NCBI GenBank assembly: GCA_016703535.1
Contig: JADJBV010000001.1
Span: 2,108,001-2,172,000 of the forward strand
DNA length: 64,000 nucleotides
DNA from: Deltaproteobacteria bacterium
GTDB taxonomy: Bacteria; Myxococcota; Kuafuiibacteriia; Kuafuiibacteriales; Kuafuiibacteriaceae
Direction of reading: 5' to 3'
Shown here: positions 23,519-31,814 of the stretch, one piece after another
How the letters are laid out: each line of letters begins with the position of its first letter
How positions within the stretch are numbered: the first letter of the stretch is position 1
The notes under the pieces: model-generated
Seen by the model: the letters and a program-made list of their open reading frames with translations, nothing else
The model's database searches: none
Told to the model about the DNA's origin: nothing
Program-made: the position numbers and the translations under genes

Positions 23519-25092
23519 CACTCCATTCAATATACGACGTAGTCGCCGCCACCGCCCGACGACGGCCCCAGGCCCCGGCCCTGCGCCTGGGCGAACAACG
23601 TTGGACCTACGGCCAGCTGTTGGCACGGGCCGAAGTCCTCGGCGCCGCCCTGCGGGCCGACGGGGTGGGCCCCCACGATCGGGTGGCGATTTATCAGCCG
23701 AAGAGCCTGGACGGGGTCGCGGCCTTGTTGGCCATCCTCCAGTCGGGGGCGGCCTACGTGCCGATCGATCCCCAAGCGCCGCCGGAGCGGGCCCGCTACG
23801 TGGTGGAGCACGCCGGGGCCCAGGTGCTCTTCACCGCTGGCCGGCCCCAACAACAATACGAAAAGTCCGGCCTGCCGTGGCCGAGCAAGATCTACACGCC
23901 CACGCCGGGCCAGCTCCCCTTGGAGCGGGTGCGGCGTTTGGATCAGCCGCTCCCGCTGGGACCGCCGGCGCCGCCGGTGCCGGACTCGGCCCTCGCCTAT
24001 ATTCTGTATACGAGCGGCTCCACTGGTGCACCCAAAGGGGTGGCCATCACCCACGCTCAGTCCTTGGCCTTCGTGCGGCCCGCCGCCGAGGTCTTTGCCT
24101 TGACCGAAGGGGACGTGCTCGCCTCTCACGCGCCCTTCAACTTCGATCTTTCGGTGATCGATCTGTGGTGTGCGTTTTTGGTGGGCGCCGAGGTCGCGCT
24201 TTTGGCCGAGACCTGGCTGGGCTTCCCGGTGAAGTTGGCGGAGGCCATCGAAAAGGCCAAGATCACCGTGTGGAACTCGGTGCCTTCGGCCCTGATCCAG
24301 CTGACCCGCCACGGTCACCTGGAGGCCCGGGATCTGTCGGCCCTGCGGTTGGTGATGTTCGCCGGTGAGCCCTACCCGCCCAAACACCTAAGGGCCCTGC
24401 GTTCGGCGCTGCCCAACGCCCAGCTGCTCAACGTGTACGGCCAAACCGAAGCCAACTCCTCCACCTACATCTTCCTGGACCGAATCCCCGAAGACGATCA
24501 GGCCTCGGTCCCGATCGGCCGCCCCTTCCCCAACTACGAGGTCCTGCTGCTGAGCGACGATCGCCAGGTGATCCGGGGCCCCGGCCACGACGGGGAGCTC
24601 TACGTGATCGGCAACGCGGTGGCCGCCGGCTACTGGAAGGATCCGGAGCGGAGCGCCGCCGCCTTCGTACAACACCCGCTTTCTCCCGAACGACGGCAGA
24701 TCGTCTACAAGACCGGAGATCGGGCCCGTTATGACGAAGAGGGGCTTCTCCACTTTCGAGGGCGGGCCGATCAGGCGGTGAAGTGCCGAGGTTTTCGGGT
24801 CGAGCCTGGGGAGATCGAAGCCACCGCCTTGGCCTTCGGCGGCCTTTCCGAAGCCGCGGTCATCCCGGTGCCCCACGAAGAGGCCGGGCACCTCTTGGCC
24901 CTTTACCTTGGCGCCGCCGGCCCGATCGATCTCGACCGGCTGCGCGCCCACCTGGCCGCCAAGTTGCCGCGCTACATGTTGCCCGAGGCCATCGAGCTGC
25001 GGCCTGAGTTGCCCCGTGGGTCCACCGGCAAGATCGACAAGAAGGCCCTCCGAGCCGACGCCGAACTCCTCCTGGGCGTTCACACCCTCTGA
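23515..25092 (+). CDS. Stand-alone amino acid adenylation enzyme (A domain)
   Basis: A 525-residue AMP-forming enzyme starting at GTG 23515, inside the stop of the dehydrogenase gene. Core motifs are present: A3 ILYTSGSTGAPKGVAITH, A4 FNFDLSVIDLW (with the Asp that binds the amino group), A5 NVYGQTEANS, A7/A8 YKTGDRARYDEEG and GRADQAVKCRGFRVEPGEIE, and the A10 lysine in PRGSTGKIDKKAL. It should activate an alpha-amino or imino acid and load it onto the carrier at 22123. The DL start of the pocket code is shared, as I recall, with PltF-type prolyl ligases, but the rest cannot decide the substrate. There is no condensation domain. Confidence 0.9.
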   Translation: MTLHSIYDVVAATARRRPQAPALRLGEQRWTYGQLLARAEVLGAALRADGVGPHDRVAIYQPKSLDGVAALLAILQSGAAYVPIDPQAPPERARYVVEHAGAQVLFTAGRPQQQYEKSGLPWPSKIYTPTPGQLPLERVRRLDQPLPLGPPAPPVPDSALAYILYTSGSTGAPKGVAITHAQSLAFVRPAAEVFALTEGDVLASHAPFNFDLSVIDLWCAFLVGAEVALLAETWLGFPVKLAEAIEKAKITVWNSVPSALIQLTRHGHLEARDLSALRLVMFAGEPYPPKHLRALRSALPNAQLLNVYGQTEANSSTYIFLDRIPEDDQASVPIGRPFPNYEVLLLSDDRQVIRGPGHDGELYVIGNAVAAGYWKDPERSAAAFVQHPLSPERRQIVYKTGDRARYDEEGLLHFRGRADQAVKCRGFRVEPGEIEATALAFGGLSEAAVIPVPHEEAGHLLALYLGAAGPIDLDRLRAHLAAKLPRYMLPEAIELRPELPRGSTGKIDKKALRADAELLLGVHTL

Positions 25093-25154
25093 GACCCGGC
25101 GCGCGACGGTGACGGTGGTTGCCGCCCCCGAAGGCGCAGGCTAAGGCTTCCCGC

Positions 25155-26639
25155 ATGACTGCGGCGTCCGAGCGACCTTCACGGCTGGAGAAGTTGCTCC
25201 AGATCGTCACCGAGGTCCGAGGTGGTGAAGGTCCCACCGCCCTGCTCCTGACCCTGAACGTCTTTTTGCTCCTCAGCGCCTACTACGTGATCAAGCCGGT
25301 GCGAGAGGCCTTGATCTTGGCCCAAGAGGGCGGCGCCAACCTCAAGAGTTACCTGGGCGGCGCCATCGCCATCGCCCTGCTCTTTGCGGTGCCAGCCTAC
25401 GCCCGCTTCGCCCGCACTTTGCCCCGCAACCGGCTGGTGGTCGGCGTGACCCTCTTTTTCGTCTCCCACATCCTGGGCTTCTTTTTGGCCAGCCTGGTGC
25501 CCGGGTTGCGCAGCGACTTGGGCGTGGTCTTTTTTATCTGGGTCGGTATCTTCAACATGATGGTGGTCGCCCAGTTTTGGGCCTTCGCCAACGACATCTA
25601 CACTGAAGAACAAGGCCAACGGCTCTTCGCCTTGTTGGGCCTGGGCGCGTCGGTCGGCGCGGCGGCCGGCAGCCAACTCACCTCGGCGTTGGCGGAGCTG
25701 CTGGGCACCTACAACCTCTTGTTGGTGGCGGCGGGCCTCCTCAGTGTCTGTGCCCTGCTGAGCCAGATCGTGCACCAGCGCGATGTGGCCGAAGACGCAG
25801 CGCGGCCGGCGCCGCCCCCGGTGAACCCAGCGGCGACCACGACCCCCAAAAAGACCAGCGGCGCCTTTCAGCTGGTCTGGGAGCACCGGTACCTGAGCCT
25901 GATCGCCGCCTTCTCTTTGGTCTTCACCGCGGTCAACACCAACGGCGAGTACATCTTGGGGCGGCTGGTGAAGGCCGAGGCCAAGGCTCAGGTGGCCCGC
26001 ACCGTCGACCCGGCCCAGGTCGCGGCCTTCTTGGCCCAACCCGAGGCCGACGCCGAACTTTCGGCGTGGTTCGAGGCCAAGGGCGCCAAGGAGTACCCGG
26101 GCCAGAACCTGGCCGAGGTGCGGCAAGAGGTCGCCGAGGCGGTGTTGCTCGACGGCCTGACCCGGGATCGGATCGGCAAGACCTACGCTGACTTCTTCCT
26201 CTGGGTGAACGTCCTCGGCGTGTTGCTCCAGACCTTCTTGGTCTCCCGGATCGTCAAGGCCTTGGGTTTGAGCCGGGCGTTCTTGATCTTCCCGGTGATG
26301 GCCTTATTCAGCGCCGGCGCCACTGCCCTCTTCCCGGTGTTTGCGGTGTTGCGCATCGGCAAGACCGCCGAAAACGCCACCGACTATTCGCTCAACAACA
26401 CCCTCCGCAACATGTTGTGGCTGCCGACCACCAAAGAGATGAAGTACCAGGCCAAACAAGCGGTCGACACCTTCTTCGTCCGGATGGGCGACGTGTCGTC
26501 GGCGGTGTTGGTCTACGTCGGCGCCGAACTCCTCGGCTGGACGGTGCGAGGCTTCGCGATCAGCAACCTGGTGGCGATCATGGGCTGGTTGGTGTTGGCG
26601 GTCGCGATCGGTCGGGAACACCGACGCCTGCACCCGTAA
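25155..26639 (+). CDS. Npt1/Npt2 family (ATP/ADP-translocase-like) nucleotide transporter
   Basis: About 494 residues from ATG 25155, with about 12 hydrophobic segments in MFS-like order. The first helix region KLLQIVTEVRGGEG...TLNVFLLLSAYYVIKPVREALIL, with the YYVIKPVR motif, matches the family of nucleotide transporters first known from Rickettsia and Chlamydia. The segment ENATDYSLNNTLRNMLWLPT is also characteristic. A soluble loop of about 75 residues with acidic/Ala-rich sequence lies between helices in the middle. Family relatives occur in free-living bacteria with unknown substrates, so energy parasitism should not be assumed. It lies 62 bases after the adenylation gene; its 3' end overlaps the comEC 3' end by 62 bases. 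Confidence 0.82.
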   Translation: MTAASERPSRLEKLLQIVTEVRGGEGPTALLLTLNVFLLLSAYYVIKPVREALILAQEGGANLKSYLGGAIAIALLFAVPAYARFARTLPRNRLVVGVTLFFVSHILGFFLASLVPGLRSDLGVVFFIWVGIFNMMVVAQFWAFANDIYTEEQGQRLFALLGLGASVGAAAGSQLTSALAELLGTYNLLLVAAGLLSVCALLSQIVHQRDVAEDAARPAPPPVNPAATTTPKKTSGAFQLVWEHRYLSLIAAFSLVFTAVNTNGEYILGRLVKAEAKAQVARTVDPAQVAAFLAQPEADAELSAWFEAKGAKEYPGQNLAEVRQEVAEAVLLDGLTRDRIGKTYADFFLWVNVLGVLLQTFLVSRIVKALGLSRAFLIFPVMALFSAGATALFPVFAVLRIGKTAENATDYSLNNTLRNMLWLPTTKEMKYQAKQAVDTFFVRMGDVSSAVLVYVGAELLGWTVRGFAISNLVAIMGWLVLAVAIGREHRRLHP

Positions 26640-28782
26640 CCTCGAGGCCCAACTTCGAGAGCTTCCCGATCACCGCACCCCGATCGGTCCGGGCCACTTG
26701 GACGCCCATCCGCTTCAGCCGCTCGTCCACGATCCGGCTCGGGAAACCGAAGTGGTTGCCCGCGCCCAAGGAGTACACGGCCCACTCGGGTTGGGCCTTG
26801 GCCAAAAACGGCTCGGTCGAGGAGGTGCGGCTGCCGTGGTGGCCCAACTTCACCGCCACCGCCTGGAGCGGGATCCCGGACGCCACCAGCTGGGCCTCGG
26901 CGTCGGCCTCGGCGTCGCCCATCAACAAGACCCGCTGGCCGTGGACCTCCAAGGAGAGGACCACCGAAGCGTCGTTGACCGTCGCGTAGCCCTCGGGCGA
27001 GCGGCGTGGCGACAAGACCCGCAAGATCGCTTCGCCGGCCCGATAGGGGGTGGTGCTGGCGGTGACGATCCGGTTCGGCAGCTGAGCCAAGGGTTGGAGC
27101 AACACGTCGGTAGACTCCCGGCGATCGCCGTTCCACCACACCTCGCCGATCGGGATGGCCGCCGCCAAAGTGGGCAGGCCGCCGACGTGATCGGCGTGAG
27201 GGTGGGTCAAGACCACCAGATCGATCCGGGGGATCCGGCGGTGCCGCAGGTAGGCCAAGATCACCCGCTCGGCGGCGTCGCCCGGCGGGCCAACGTCCAC
27301 CAACACGGTCCGCCCCTCGGGCAACTCGAGCACCGCCGCGTCCCCTTGGCCGACCGGGAGCTGCACCCAAGTGGCGTCTTGGGTGTGTCGGCGCGCCCAC
27401 TGGCCCCCCGCGTAGGAGAGCAAGATGGCGATCGCACAGGCGGCGGCGAAGCCCAGGGCGCGGCGACGTTTGGCCCCCGCTACCCGGGTCGGCCCACCGC
27501 TCAAAGCGACGGGTCCGTCGGGCACCTCGGCCAGGCCCGCGGCCACCCCAAAGGTGATGCCGTAGAACAAGACACACTCCAAGATGGTGGGCTGGGGGAT
27601 CTCGAAGCTGGCCCCGGGCAACCCGGCGAAGGCCTGGGCCAACCACGCCAAAACCTCGGCGGCCCCACCGGCCAGCCACAAGATCGGCTGGGCCAAGGTG
27701 GCGCTGACGGTCCCGAGCAAACCACCGAGGAGCGACAGCGGCACCAACACCAGCGAAGACAGGGGGCCCGCGGGCAGGTTGGCCAGGAGCCCGGCCCAAG
27801 CGACCCGGCCGAAGTGACGACCGACCAAGGGCATGGTCCCGACCGTGGCGGCGACGGTGGCCAAGAAGATGTCGACGGGCCAACGTTGCCAGGTCGGGGC
27901 CGTGCGGACCCGGTCCGGCACCAAGGTCATCAGGGCCGGCTGGAGGCGCAAGAGGCCCGCGACCGCCGCGAAGGAGAGCTGAAACGAGACGTCGCCCAGG
28001 GTCGCCGGATCCCAGGCCACCATCACGATCACCGCCAAGGCCAAGGCGCTCCAGGTCTCCCGGAGTCGGGCCGAAAGTTGCCCGACCAGCAGGGCCAAGA
28101 CCATCAAGGCCGAACGGACCGCCGACGGCGAAGCGCCGACCAAAAAGGTGTAAAAGACCACCGCCGGCATCGCCAACAAGGCCGCCGCCCGCCGCACCGA
28201 AAAGCCGAGGGCGATGACCTCGCTCCTCTTCAACATGGCGCCCAACAAGAAGACGAAGATGCCGGCGACGATCGCCAGGTTGAGCCCCGACACCGCCAAC
28301 AGATGGGACAGGCCACTCGCCTGGAACGCCTGATCCAGTTCGTCGGGGATGGCCGATCGATCCCCGGTGGCGAAGGCCCGCACCAAAGACGCCGGCTCAG
28401 GAGCCAAGGCCCGATCGATCGCGTGGTGCACCCGGGTCCGCAGCCGCTCGGCGATGACGCCCAGGCCACCGCCCGACCGGATCACCACCAGGTGTTCGGG
28501 CGGGGCCGAGGCCACCAAACTGACCCCACGCCGGGCCGCCAAGGCGCGCCGGGTGGTCCCTCCCGGGAAGCCGGCGTCGTCCAAAGCCCGGGGCCGAGCC
28601 CAGACCCGCACCCAGTCCCCCGCCAGCGGCACCTCCTTGGCCCGGCCGTAGAGGTCGAGGCGCAACCGCCCTTCGACCGGTAGGATCCGGGCGCCCGGGG
28701 CGGTGGCGGTGCCCACCAGATCGACGTAGAGCCGGGTCCGATCCGGGCGCTCTTCCGGGCCCTCGTGGAGCACCCCCTCCAA
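26578..28782 (-). CDS. comEC: ComEC/Rec2 DNA-uptake channel, main body (5' end in another frame)
   Basis: This frame encodes the bulk of ComEC, the inner-membrane channel that takes up single-stranded DNA in natural transformation. The competence domain is complete (ATGDRSAIPDELDQAFQASG, HLLAVSGLNLAIVAG), with multiple helices, and the C-terminal metallo-beta-lactamase domain has THPHADHVGG and KLGHHGSRTS. The true N-terminus (first helices) is encoded upstream in another frame at 28788-29086, so a shift of one base separates the two parts. A TTG at 28782 is only the first start in this frame. The stop at 26578 lies inside the end of the convergent nucleotide-transporter gene. Confidence 0.88.
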   Translation of the reverse strand: MEGVLHEGPEERPDRTRLYVDLVGTATAPGARILPVEGRLRLDLYGRAKEVPLAGDWVRVWARPRALDDAGFPGGTTRRALAARRGVSLVASAPPEHLVVIRSGGGLGVIAERLRTRVHHAIDRALAPEPASLVRAFATGDRSAIPDELDQAFQASGLSHLLAVSGLNLAIVAGIFVFLLGAMLKRSEVIALGFSVRRAAALLAMPAVVFYTFLVGASPSAVRSALMVLALLVGQLSARLRETWSALALAVIVMVAWDPATLGDVSFQLSFAAVAGLLRLQPALMTLVPDRVRTAPTWQRWPVDIFLATVAATVGTMPLVGRHFGRVAWAGLLANLPAGPLSSLVLVPLSLLGGLLGTVSATLAQPILWLAGGAAEVLAWLAQAFAGLPGASFEIPQPTILECVLFYGITFGVAAGLAEVPDGPVALSGGPTRVAGAKRRRALGFAAACAIAILLSYAGGQWARRHTQDATWVQLPVGQGDAAVLELPEGRTVLVDVGPPGDAAERVILAYLRHRRIPRIDLVVLTHPHADHVGGLPTLAAAIPIGEVWWNGDRRESTDVLLQPLAQLPNRIVTASTTPYRAGEAILRVLSPRRSPEGYATVNDASVVLSLEVHGQRVLLMGDAEADAEAQLVASGIPLQAVAVKLGHHGSRTSSTEPFLAKAQPEWAVYSLGAGNHFGFPSRIVDERLKRMGVQVARTDRGAVIGKLSKLGLEVTGAGVGVPDRSRPPTPTSP

Positions 28783-28787
28783 AAAGA

Positions 28788-29086
28788 CCGGGGTCAGGGC
28801 GGCGGGGGCCCAAGGTGTCCAGGACCGTCTCGTGGGGCGGCAACTCCAAGGCGGCGGCGGACCAGCCGACCCCCAAGAAGACCAAGGGGTAGAGGAGGTT
28901 CGCCAGGATCCGCCGGCGGCGCGCCAGGCCGGCCGTGATCACGATCATGCCGCCGGTGAAGCCCAAAGCGACCCCGGGCGTGGCGATCGGCAGCAGCGCC
29001 CCCAAACAGATCGCCACCGCCGCCAGGATCAGGGGACGGCGCACCATCCCTGGTTGACGGCGGAGGGGCACTTCGACCGCCGGCAT
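28788..29086 (-). pseudogene. comEC: ComEC N-terminal fragment, frameshifted against the main body
   Basis: From ATG 29086 (or 29047) this frame gives the typical ComEC beginning: RRPLILAAVAICLGALLP, then GFTGGMIVITAGL and NLLYPLVFLGVGWSAAALEL. After PPHETVLDTLG the translation becomes Gly/Pro/Arg-rich nonsense, while the other frame continues sensibly as ALTPVFLEGVLHEG. The switch falls in a run of five G (28804-28808 on plus). Removing one G joins the frames. It may be a sequencing error, a phase-variable tract or a real mutation. Confidence 0.75.
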
Positions 29087-29184
29087 GCGGGGACGTTATC
29101 CAAGCCGAAGCGTGGGGTCGCCCTCGATCTGGCCGAAATCGTTCCGGTTGACCGGCAAACACCCCCTTGCTACCCGAACGCCCC

Positions 29185-30378
29185 ATGCGAAGCACTCGGC
29201 TGCTTCTGATCGCCACGTTGGGCCTTTGGGCCTGCCCGGCCGAACAGAAGACCACCCCCGCCACCCCCGACGCGAGCCCGACCGCCGAAGCTCAAAAGGC
29301 GATCGAGGTCCCACCGGGCACGGGCCCCGTCGCCAAGGTCGGTGGAGTCGACATCCCGCGGGAGGTCTTCAACCGCGAGTTCGTCCAAACCGTGGAGCGT
29401 TACCAGAAGGCGCGCCACGAGGTGAAGCCGGCCCTCCGGGAGCGGCTCAAGGACAACATCGTGCGCCGTTTGGTCGACGCCGAGGTGATCACCCAGCAGG
29501 CCAAGAAGATGGGCGTGGAGTTGGCCCCGGCCGAGCTCGCCGAAAAGTGGGAGATCCACAAGAAGCGTTACGGCTCGGAGGAGGCGTTCAAGGCCTTCCT
29601 GGAGCGGGCCGGCACCAGCGCCGAAGACGTGCAGCGCCAGTTCGAGCAGAACCTGCTGCGGGAGAAGGTCTTCGCCAAGGCCTCCGAGGCGGTGACGGTC
29701 GACGAGGCCGAAGTGAAGGACTTCTTCGAGAAGAACCGGGAGCGCTACGACGAACCCGAGCAGGTCAAGGCCAGCCACATCTTGATCCGGGTGGCCCCCA
29801 ACGCGCCCCCCGAGGAGAAGGCCGCCAAGAAGAAGCGGGCCGAGGAGGCCCTGGCCGCCGTCAAGAAGAAAGGCTCCAAGTTCGAGACCGTCGCCGGCGA
29901 GTTCGGCGAAGATCCCACCAAAGATCGGGGTGGGGACCTGGGCTTCTTCCAAAAGGGTCGGATGGTGAAGCCCTTCGAAGAGGCGGTGTGGGGCATGAAG
30001 GTCGGCCAGATCGCGGGCCCGATCGAGACCCAGTTCGGCTTCCACGTGATCAAGAAGATGGAGGTCAAGGCGGCCCGCAAGCGCCCCTTCGGTGAGGTCA
30101 AGGATCAGATCGAGAAGTCCTTGGTGGCCCGAAAGCGCAACCAAGCGATCCGGGACTCCCTCGAGGCTTGGAAAAAAGAGGCCAACATCGAGATCAGCGA
30201 AAAAGGTGACCCGGCGATCATGGCCGAGGCCCCCTCCGGCGCCGGCCTGAACCTGGAGAACGCCCGGCCCCAGATCCAGCCCCTCACCGGGCCGAACGCC
30301 CGCAATCCCGAAGAGATCCGGAAGCTCCCGCCCAACGGCACCAGCGACAAGCCCGTCGAAGAAGCCGCGCCCCACTGA
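29185..30378 (+). CDS. Parvulin-type peptidyl-prolyl isomerase lipoprotein (PpiC/SurA-like)
   Basis: About 397 residues from ATG 29185, with signal peptide and lipobox (LLLIATLGLWAC). The N-terminal helical chaperone part (REVFNREFVQTVERYQ to TVDEAEVKDFFEKNRERY) resembles SurA/PrsA. The parvulin domain spans about 190-300: KASHILIRVAPNAP, FETVAGEFGEDPT, GGDLGFFQKGRMV, QFGFHVIKK. The family folds outer-membrane or secreted proteins by isomerising Xaa-Pro bonds. A low-complexity C-terminus (about 60 residues) follows. The predicted place is the periplasmic side of a membrane. Confidence 0.92.
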   Translation: MRSTRLLLIATLGLWACPAEQKTTPATPDASPTAEAQKAIEVPPGTGPVAKVGGVDIPREVFNREFVQTVERYQKARHEVKPALRERLKDNIVRRLVDAEVITQQAKKMGVELAPAELAEKWEIHKKRYGSEEAFKAFLERAGTSAEDVQRQFEQNLLREKVFAKASEAVTVDEAEVKDFFEKNRERYDEPEQVKASHILIRVAPNAPPEEKAAKKKRAEEALAAVKKKGSKFETVAGEFGEDPTKDRGGDLGFFQKGRMVKPFEEAVWGMKVGQIAGPIETQFGFHVIKKMEVKAARKRPFGEVKDQIEKSLVARKRNQAIRDSLEAWKKEANIEISEKGDPAIMAEAPSGAGLNLENARPQIQPLTGPNARNPEEIRKLPPNGTSDKPVEEAAPH

Positions 30379-30403
30379 AGCCGTCTCCCGTCCGAACGGC
30401 TTC
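30377..30403 (+). terminator. Hairpin after the parvulin gene, possible weak terminator
   Basis: GAAGCCGT (30377-30384) and ACGGCTTC (30396-30403) form an 8-base-pair stem with an 11-base loop, beginning inside the stop codon of the parvulin gene. No T run follows, so it may be only an mRNA-end stem. Confidence 0.4.
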
Positions 30404-30420
30404 CGCCCTATGATGGGGTG

Positions 30421-31740
30421 ATGGTCCGGGGCGGATGGTCGTTGTTCGCCCTGACCCTCGCCTGCCACGACTCGACCCTCTACCTCTCCCCACCCTGGGC
30501 CGCGGATCGCACCGCGGTGGTCGTGGAGGGTCCAGCGGCCGGCCCTCCGCGCCAGGTGGTGGCGGTTCCACCCTCGACCCCGTTGGTGCTCGACGTGGTC
30601 CCGGGCCTCACGGCCCTCTCGGCCTTCACCTACCCGAGTGATCTGCCTGCCGACGAAGACCTGGTGAGCTGCGGGATCGAACTGGGGAACGCCAACCCGC
30701 TGCCGATCTCCCCCCTCGAGGCGTTTCGGGCTGTCCCGGTTGACCTCAGCGTCGGTGAAGCGCCGCTCTTTTCGGTGGTCGGCCTCGATGAACCTCGCCC
30801 CGCCCTCTCCTATCGACGGTGCATCGGTGATCCCTACGACTGCCGCTTCTTGCCCTTGCCGGAGATCGCCTACGGGATCGACGACGACCACGACGCCAAA
30901 CGTCTGGCCGTGCTCAGCGACCGGTTGCTCTACTATTCGACCCAAACTTCTACGGTGTACGCGCCGGGCCAGTTCGGCTTGGTGCGCTACGAGTGGAGCG
31001 CTCAAGGCGGCGAACACCGACGGATCCCGCCCGTGGGGGGGCTCAGCTACCGGATCATGAGCCTGACCTTCGACGGCGTCCGGGCCCTGGGCACCACCTT
31101 CGATCGCCGCAGCTTTTCAGTCGACGCCGACGGCACCTTGGTCGAGGGGCCGCCGATGCCCCCCGGGCACAACCGGATCGCCGCCGGTCCTGGCCTGGTG
31201 GTGCACTATGGTGGCGGGGGCCTCCAGGCCGCGGTCGGGACCCTCCCAGCCCTCACGGTGCCGGTGTCCGACGTCGTGATCATCAGCCCATCTCGGGTCG
31301 TCGCCACGGCGGGGGATGGCCTGATGTTCTACGACGGCACCAGTTGGCGCGTGGAACACCGGGCCGAGCTCCTGGAGAACTGGGCCCTGGGCGGCGACGC
31401 CGAGGTCCTGGTCGCGGTGCAGGGAGACGGGCGGGTCCTCCTTCGGGACGAAGGGCGCCGGATCTGGGAGGAACAGGGCACGCCGTTTGGCGCCCAGGTC
31501 GATCTCAAGGCCGTCACCGGGCTCGGGAGAGGACGGTACGTGGCGGTGGGCCAAGATGGCTTGATCGGCGTGATGCGCAGCAACGGGCGCCCGTGCATGG
31601 TGGACACCATCGCCCCGAACAACTTCCAGGCCCTCACCTTGGCACCCGGGGGGCGACGCCTCTACGGCGTCCTCGACCACAACGCGGGGCAACCTGGGGA
31701 TCCGCCGGCGGTGGCGTGGCTCGATTTGCCGGCCGAGTGA
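30421..31740 (+). CDS. Lipoprotein of unknown function (possible beta-propeller)
   Basis: About 439 residues; ATG 30421 or the GTG just before it may start. The N-terminus has a lipobox (LFALTLAC). The body is rich in short beta-strand-like repeats ending in hydrophobic-aromatic pairs (LAVLSDRLLYYS, FGLVRYEWSA, AGPGLVVHYG, VVATAGDGLMFYDG, VTGLGRGRYVAVGQDGLIGV), which suggests a repeat-built beta-propeller. No enzyme motif is visible. It is convergent with the MshEN gene. The protein at 48356 has a similar look (lipobox, then beta repeats) but I cannot show homology. Confidence 0.7.
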   Translation: MVRGGWSLFALTLACHDSTLYLSPPWAADRTAVVVEGPAAGPPRQVVAVPPSTPLVLDVVPGLTALSAFTYPSDLPADEDLVSCGIELGNANPLPISPLEAFRAVPVDLSVGEAPLFSVVGLDEPRPALSYRRCIGDPYDCRFLPLPEIAYGIDDDHDAKRLAVLSDRLLYYSTQTSTVYAPGQFGLVRYEWSAQGGEHRRIPPVGGLSYRIMSLTFDGVRALGTTFDRRSFSVDADGTLVEGPPMPPGHNRIAAGPGLVVHYGGGGLQAAVGTLPALTVPVSDVVIISPSRVVATAGDGLMFYDGTSWRVEHRAELLENWALGGDAEVLVAVQGDGRVLLRDEGRRIWEEQGTPFGAQVDLKAVTGLGRGRYVAVGQDGLIGVMRSNGRPCMVDTIAPNNFQALTLAPGGRRLYGVLDHNAGQPGDPPAVAWLDLPAE

Positions 31741-31814
31741 ACCACCGCTTGGGAAGGACAGACACCTGGAAGGGATGACGAAGGCCAAGGCCCATCCCGA
31801 GTTCCTAAGCGACC

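Noticed and set aside
22244..23626. 460-residue minus-strand frame
   Set aside because: Opposite the dehydrogenase gene, with His/Gln/Gly-rich shadow composition.
31800..31812. Fragment TTCCTAAGCGA like the repeat hairpin arm
   Set aside because: Only about 11 bases match and no second arm is near; chance is likely.
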